Part shown: positions 60,728 to 64,000 of the stretch, piece by piece
Layout: every line of letters starts with the position of its first letter
How positions within the stretch are numbered: position 1 is the stretch's first letter
Assembly (NCBI RefSeq): GCF_000380645.1
Contig: NZ_AQXZ01000018.1
Location: forward strand, 186,001-250,000
Reading direction: 5' to 3'
Source of the DNA: Smaragdicoccus niigatensis DSM 44881 = NBRC 103563
Lineage (GTDB): Bacteria; Actinomycetota; Actinomycetes; Mycobacteriales; Mycobacteriaceae
Length of the DNA: 64,000 nucleotides
The notes under the pieces: model-generated
Seen by the model: the letters and a program-made list of their open reading frames with translations, nothing else
The model's database searches: none
What the model was told of the DNA's origin: nothing
Position numbers and translations under genes: made by a program

Positions 60728-61084
60728 ATGACGGAGAACCAACCCACCGACGTTGGCCTCTGGACGGAGCAGTCGGTGGTTCGAGATGCCTTGGTGCTCA
60801 AAGTATCCGGGTATATCGACCTGTCGACTGCGGAAGTGCTCGAGAACGCCCTCGCGAACGTTCTCAACGATCTTCAGACGCTTCTCGTCGTTGATCTGTC
60901 GGAGGTCGAGTTTCTCGGTTCGGCCGGATTGACGATCCTGGCTCGAACCCATCAACGCCTCGCCGCGCCGCAACGAATGGCGATTGTCGCCAACAACATC
61001 GCCGCCCGGCCCCTCGAAATCACCGGCCTGGACAAGGTGCTCAGCGTCTACGAAGACTTCGATGACGTTCCGCTGAGCATCTGA
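60728..61084 (+). CDS. STAS-domain anti-sigma factor antagonist
   Basis: A 118-residue SpoIIAA/RsbV-like protein. The phosphorylation loop is VVDLSEVEFLGSAGLTIL, with Ser65 (FLGSAG) as the expected phosphosite. Divergent from the phosphatase gene by 51 bases (counting to ATG 60676), so the two share a control region. It is the third member of the Rsb-like set. Confidence 0.88.
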   Translation: MTENQPTDVGLWTEQSVVRDALVLKVSGYIDLSTAEVLENALANVLNDLQTLLVVDLSEVEFLGSAGLTILARTHQRLAAPQRMAIVANNIAARPLEITGLDKVLSVYEDFDDVPLSI

Positions 61085-61152
61085 GAGCGCCCGTTGCGCG
61101 GGTAGTTCGGCAGCCTTCGGTCACTGCCGCATGGTCTCGGCAAGAGGGCCGG

Positions 61153-62028
61153 TTAGAGAACGCAACGAAACCCGATATGGGTTGTCGCGCTATCGACAGA
61201 TTGCGGTGAGCGCGCTGCCGGTCGGTATCGGTGACAGTATTCGGGCGCACACAGGTGGGAACCACCCTTCAATACCTGATTGATCGTCGGGTCAGCGAGA
61301 TCTGACGGTGGACAGCAGGTCGCTGCGAGCTGGATCGGCTTGTACCGCGGCGAATATCTTGTGCTGGTCCATTCCCAGACGTTTCCGATCATGTCGAGCA
61401 AGCCAAACCCGTTCGCCGGGAACGTGCCGACCGGCGAGGTACCAACCCAGCCCAGTGCGCCGTCATTGGCATACGGAAACCTGCCCTGCCACGTGTTCGC
61501 CATGAGGTGCCCGTTCGGCCGCACTTCGTCGCCCCACGCGTACGTCGTCGACGTACTCGCACGTGCGGCATACTCCCATTCGGCCTCGGTGGGTAGCCGG
61601 CGCTTCGCCCATTGCGCATAGGCCACCGCATCCGCGTAGGAAACCTGGACGACCGGGTGCGTCGGCCGCTCTGACACCGACGAGTCCGGCCCGAACGGGT
61701 GCTTCCAGGACGCACCGGGCACCCAGGTCCACCACTGCTGCCAGTCACGTAGATCCACCGGCCCCGATGTCGCCCGGAACACGAGCGCGCCGGGCACGAG
61801 ATCCTCGGGCGCAACCCCCGGATACAGCAGTGGGTCCATCGGCCGTTCAGCGACGGTGACATAGCCCGTGTCGGAGACGAAATCTGCGAATTGCGCGTTT
61901 GTGACTGGATGGCGTTCGATCGAAAACGGCCCAACCTGTTCGTCGCGAATCGGCGCTTCTTCCGGGTAGAAGTCGGTTGACCCCATCCGAAATGTGCCGC
62001 CCGGCAAACGGAGCAACTCTGTGAGCAC
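61153..62028 (-). CDS. Formylglycine-generating enzyme (FGE/SUMF1-like)
   Basis: A 291-residue copper-dependent oxidase that converts a cysteine in sulfatases into formylglycine. The active-site pair is present: GGSHLCAPEYCHRYR with Cys260 and Cys265, which distinguishes true FGE from paralogues that lack these cysteines. Other family landmarks are MGSTDFYPEEAP, HPVTNAQFADFV, RLPTEAEWEYAAR and GNVWEWT. Size and sequence resemble the mycobacterial enzyme. No sulfatase gene lies in the window. Confidence 0.92.
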   Translation of the reverse strand: MLTELLRLPGGTFRMGSTDFYPEEAPIRDEQVGPFSIERHPVTNAQFADFVSDTGYVTVAERPMDPLLYPGVAPEDLVPGALVFRATSGPVDLRDWQQWWTWVPGASWKHPFGPDSSVSERPTHPVVQVSYADAVAYAQWAKRRLPTEAEWEYAARASTSTTYAWGDEVRPNGHLMANTWQGRFPYANDGALGWVGTSPVGTFPANGFGLLDMIGNVWEWTSTRYSPRYKPIQLAATCCPPSDLADPTINQVLKGGSHLCAPEYCHRYRPAARSPQSVDSATTHIGFRCVL

Positions 62029-62239
62029 ATTGCCAGGCTATGCGATTTCCGAGCACGATAAGGGCCGCACGGGCGAGACCGCCCACCGCGGCGTCCGAGT
62101 CCTTCGCAGCTTTCCTGCCCGGTTGGGACAAGGACATGGTGGAGAATCCGAACCATGCTGGCCGTTGAACTGCTGACGGTCAGCGGCCACCGGGACGACG
62201 TGAAAGGTTCCTCACATCCCTTGACTGATATCAGGCTCG

Positions 62240-62261
62240 TAACTGATTCTTTTATCAGTTA
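62240..62261. promoter_or_regulatory. 8-bp perfect inverted repeat upstream of the acyltransferase gene
   Basis: TAACTGAT and ATCAGTTA flank TCTTTT, 21 bases before the ATG at 62283, in an unusually A/T-rich patch. A TTGACT at 62221 could be a -35 box, making this an operator over the promoter. No candidate regulator gene is adjacent. The rest of 62029-62282 shows no convincing gene. Confidence 0.5.
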
Positions 62262-62282
62262 TTCCGCTTAGAAAGCTGTTGC

Positions 62283-63050
62283 ATGAACGCCGCGTCACCC
62301 GCGCCCGCCCTGATTTCGGTGCTCGACACCTATCTGCGCACGTACCACCGCCATGAGGTTCAGGCCGACGAGATGCTCCCGGACACCCCGTGCCTCGTCG
62401 TCGCAAACCATGGCTTCGGGGGCGCACTCGACCTCAACGCGATGGTTCTTGCGGTCGTTCTGGACAAACTGGTGGAATCCCGGCCGATCACCTTCCTGGT
62501 GCATCAGGTGGCGTGGACCTTCAAGCTCGGATGGCTGATCGAGCCCCTCGGTTGCCGTCCGGGGAGTCAGGAGTCGGTCGACGCCGGGTTCGCTGCAGGG
62601 CATCACGTCGCCGTTTTCCCCGGTGGTGACATCGAGGCCGCCAAACCCTACTCCGAGCGGAACGTCGTCAAGTTCGACGGTCGGACTGGTTTCGCCCGCG
62701 TGGCAATCGAACATGACGTGCCGATTGTCCCGGTGGTGACCGCCGGTGCGGGGGAGTCGGTGTTCGTTCTCAACGACGGGCAGCGACTGGCGAAGTTGCT
62801 GCGCCTTCCGCAATTGATGCGCGCCAAGTCCCTGGCGGTCAGCCTGTCGATTCCGTGGGGGCTCAACGTGGGCCTGGTCGGGATGGCGCTGCCATACATT
62901 CCGCTCCCGACGAAGCTGGTCACCGCCGTGCTGCCGCCGATGCGTGCCTACGAGGGCGAGTCCGCGGAAGCGTTCGCCGGACGCGTGCACGGCGTCATGC
63001 AAGCGAAGATGGATGAGCTGACCGCCGGACGTACGCCCGTTATCGGGTAG
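62283..63050 (+). CDS. PlsC-like lysophospholipid/glycerol acyltransferase
   Basis: A 255-residue LPLAT-family protein. The catalytic block is VVANHGFGGALDLNA (His43 and Asp50; the spacing is six residues instead of the usual four), followed by HHVAVFPGGDIEAAKPYSERN, matching the FPEG-type acceptor-binding block, and VPIVPVVTAGAGES. It would acylate a lysophospholipid or another alcohol. The altered H-x-D spacing marks a divergent subfamily. It overlaps the convergent gene by 11 bases. Confidence 0.8.
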   Translation: MNAASPAPALISVLDTYLRTYHRHEVQADEMLPDTPCLVVANHGFGGALDLNAMVLAVVLDKLVESRPITFLVHQVAWTFKLGWLIEPLGCRPGSQESVDAGFAAGHHVAVFPGGDIEAAKPYSERNVVKFDGRTGFARVAIEHDVPIVPVVTAGAGESVFVLNDGQRLAKLLRLPQLMRAKSLAVSLSIPWGLNVGLVGMALPYIPLPTKLVTAVLPPMRAYEGESAEAFAGRVHGVMQAKMDELTAGRTPVIG

Positions 63051-63732
63051 CCGGTCGGGGTGGGTTCTTACCGGCTTCCAGTTCTTCCGGCGTGAGCACA
63101 ACCGCGACCTCTTTGCCGAGTGAGTAGCCGGGCGCCATTGGCAGTCGATCGCCACTCCAGAACCGGCCCGGGTCGTACCAATCGCGCCGGCGTTCCTTCT
63201 TGAGCAACCCCATCGACTCGTAGGTCACACCCACGACCTCAGCGCAGTATGTCGTCTCGAGCTCGGCCCTCGTGACCGGCGCCGCAACCCGGTTGACCTT
63301 GCCGCCGAGCCATCGACTCGCGACCTTGGCTGTGGACGGAAACGGCGTGCCGTCGAGGCGCGCGATCGTGCGCAGGACAGCATCCTCCTGCTCCTTCGTG
63401 ACACCCGGCTCGAGCTGGCGGAACCACGGAGTCTGGCCGTAGCGACCACACCACACCTGCACCGAACCGCGCAGGTCATGGAGCTGCACACCACGTTGGT
63501 AGCGCCCAGTCCACATGTCCTGAAGCGCCTTTCCGAGCTCGGCGTGCCACATCAATGGCGGCATGTCGTCCAGGACCACGGCCATTCCGACGTGATTGAC
63601 CGGGCTGTTGCTCAGGGTCTGGATCGCACGATCGGGACCCGAGTGACCACGGAAGATCCAGATGTCTCCAGTACGTGCGTTGTCGACAGCGGTGCTCAGG
63701 TTTACCGAAGATTCGCGCGGACGGGTCGGCAT
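63040..63732 (-). CDS. Permuted NlpC/P60-like (papain-fold) protein
   Basis: A 230-residue protein with GDIWIFRG, then NHVGMAV (His47) and, far later, TYCAEVVG (Cys163). The order His before Cys is that of circularly permuted papain-fold amidases (YiiX-like) that act on peptidoglycan or acyl groups. No signal peptide is seen, so an intracellular or lipid-related role is possible. It is divergent from the small membrane protein gene by only 17 bases. Confidence 0.7.
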   Translation of the reverse strand: MPTRPRESSVNLSTAVDNARTGDIWIFRGHSGPDRAIQTLSNSPVNHVGMAVVLDDMPPLMWHAELGKALQDMWTGRYQRGVQLHDLRGSVQVWCGRYGQTPWFRQLEPGVTKEQEDAVLRTIARLDGTPFPSTAKVASRWLGGKVNRVAAPVTRAELETTYCAEVVGVTYESMGLLKKERRRDWYDPGRFWSGDRLPMAPGYSLGKEVAVVLTPEELEAGKNPPRPATR

Positions 63733-63749
63733 AGCAATAGCGTAGAGAT

Positions 63750-63998
63750 ATGGCGGTTTCTGGAGCGAAGGTTCTGAAATACGTTGGCATGGCGGGAGTG
63801 GTCGGCGTGGCCGCCACCGGTGTCATGGTGGCCCGAGATGAGCGCAAACGTCGGGCATACACGCCCGACGAAGTGCGCGAACAACTCCACGTTCGCTATA
63901 CCGCGGCCTACAACAACGGCGGCGAGGTTCCACGGCCGTCGAAGCCGACCATGCGCGAGCGTCTCCAGAATGCGCGGGAACGCCTGCGTCGCCACTGA
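63750..63998 (+). CDS. Small membrane-anchored protein, unknown
   Basis: An 82-residue protein with one N-terminal hydrophobic segment (about 7-28) and a basic, helical tail (RDERKRRAYTPDEVREQLHVRY, ending RERLRRH). Similar small anchored basic proteins are common in mycolic-acid actinobacteria, but no function is known to me. It shares a very short control region with the divergent permuted NlpC/P60-like gene. Confidence 0.7.
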   Translation: MAVSGAKVLKYVGMAGVVGVAATGVMVARDERKRRAYTPDEVREQLHVRYTAAYNNGGEVPRPSKPTMRERLQNARERLRRH

Positions 63999-64000
63999 CT

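Noticed and set aside
62156-62275. A 39-codon open frame starting ATGCTGGCCGTT
   Set aside because: No ribosome-binding site, no hydrophobic or conserved pattern, and it runs across the probable promoter of the acyltransferase gene.

Overview
This is a 64 kb high-GC chromosomal segment with dense, often overlapping genes and many GTG/TTG starts. It looks like a mycolic-acid actinobacterium (Mycobacteriales; a Rhodococcus-like genus is my best guess, not proven). Supporting families are a mycothiol-dependent-type MDMPI protein, a WS/DGAT acyltransferase, a TIGR00027-type methyltransferase, an F420-type luciferase-like oxidoreductase, PHA synthase and an actinobacterial group 1h [NiFe] hydrogenase. 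I see no rRNA, tRNA, CRISPR array, transposase or prophage.

Layout. 1-8.8 kb: fatty-acid and lipid genes, comprising an LCAD-type acyl-CoA dehydrogenase (5' end outside the window), a tandem-TetR regulator, an ECHDC3-like crotonase, an SDR, two hotdog thioesterases, a MerR regulator, an Acr1-like fatty acyl-CoA reductase, an acyl-CoA synthetase and a cyclase-family hydrolase. 8.8-15.1 kb: an APC permease, a FUSC transporter, a zinc-type CDF pump, and DUF1990, MDMPI and VOC proteins. 15.2-18.8 kb: a flavoprotein hydroxylase fused to a phthalate-dioxygenase-reductase module, a SnoaL-like protein and a small AAA ATPase. 18.8-22.4 kb: a PHA locus (MaoC/PhaJ-like hydratase, PhaC) divergent from a PucR-type regulator across an imperfect palindrome. 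22.4-27.3 kb: small membrane proteins, a serine hydrolase, MntP behind a yybP-ykoY Mn2+ riboswitch, and an orphan BcsB-like protein.

27.4-38.2 kb holds a probable rifamycin-resistance regulon. A HelD/HelR-type helicase-like gene and a Rox-type rifampicin monooxygenase gene each carry a rifamycin-associated element (RAE) with the same spacing to the same -10-like hexamer. Between them lie a TetR/tautomerase/SRPBCC/LLM locus with a perfect 11-bp palindrome, an MFS exporter and a methyltransferase.

38.2-42.3 kb: an M20 peptidase, WS/DGAT, an HSL-type esterase and a thioredoxin. 42.7-57.5 kb: one colinear hydrogenase operon, hypAB - small and large subunits - NifU/Rieske-like fusion - DUF5947-like - DUF6084-like - unknown 428 aa - a 39-aa microprotein - protease - hypC1 - hypF - hypC2 - hypD - hypE - DUF6390-like - nickel permease. 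A Baeyer-Villiger-type monooxygenase is translationally coupled at its end. Together these supply the enzyme, its NiFe(CN)2CO cofactor synthesis and nickel uptake, as expected for high-affinity H2 oxidation.

59-64 kb: an Rsb-like partner-switching set (HATPase kinase, PP2C phosphatase, STAS antagonist), a formylglycine-generating enzyme, a PlsC-like acyltransferase, a permuted NlpC/P60-like protein and a small membrane protein.

The combined themes are lipid and storage-compound metabolism (acyl-CoA, wax ester/TAG, PHA), atmospheric-type H2 oxidation as an energy supplement, metal homeostasis (Ni, Mn, Zn) and inducible rifamycin defence.
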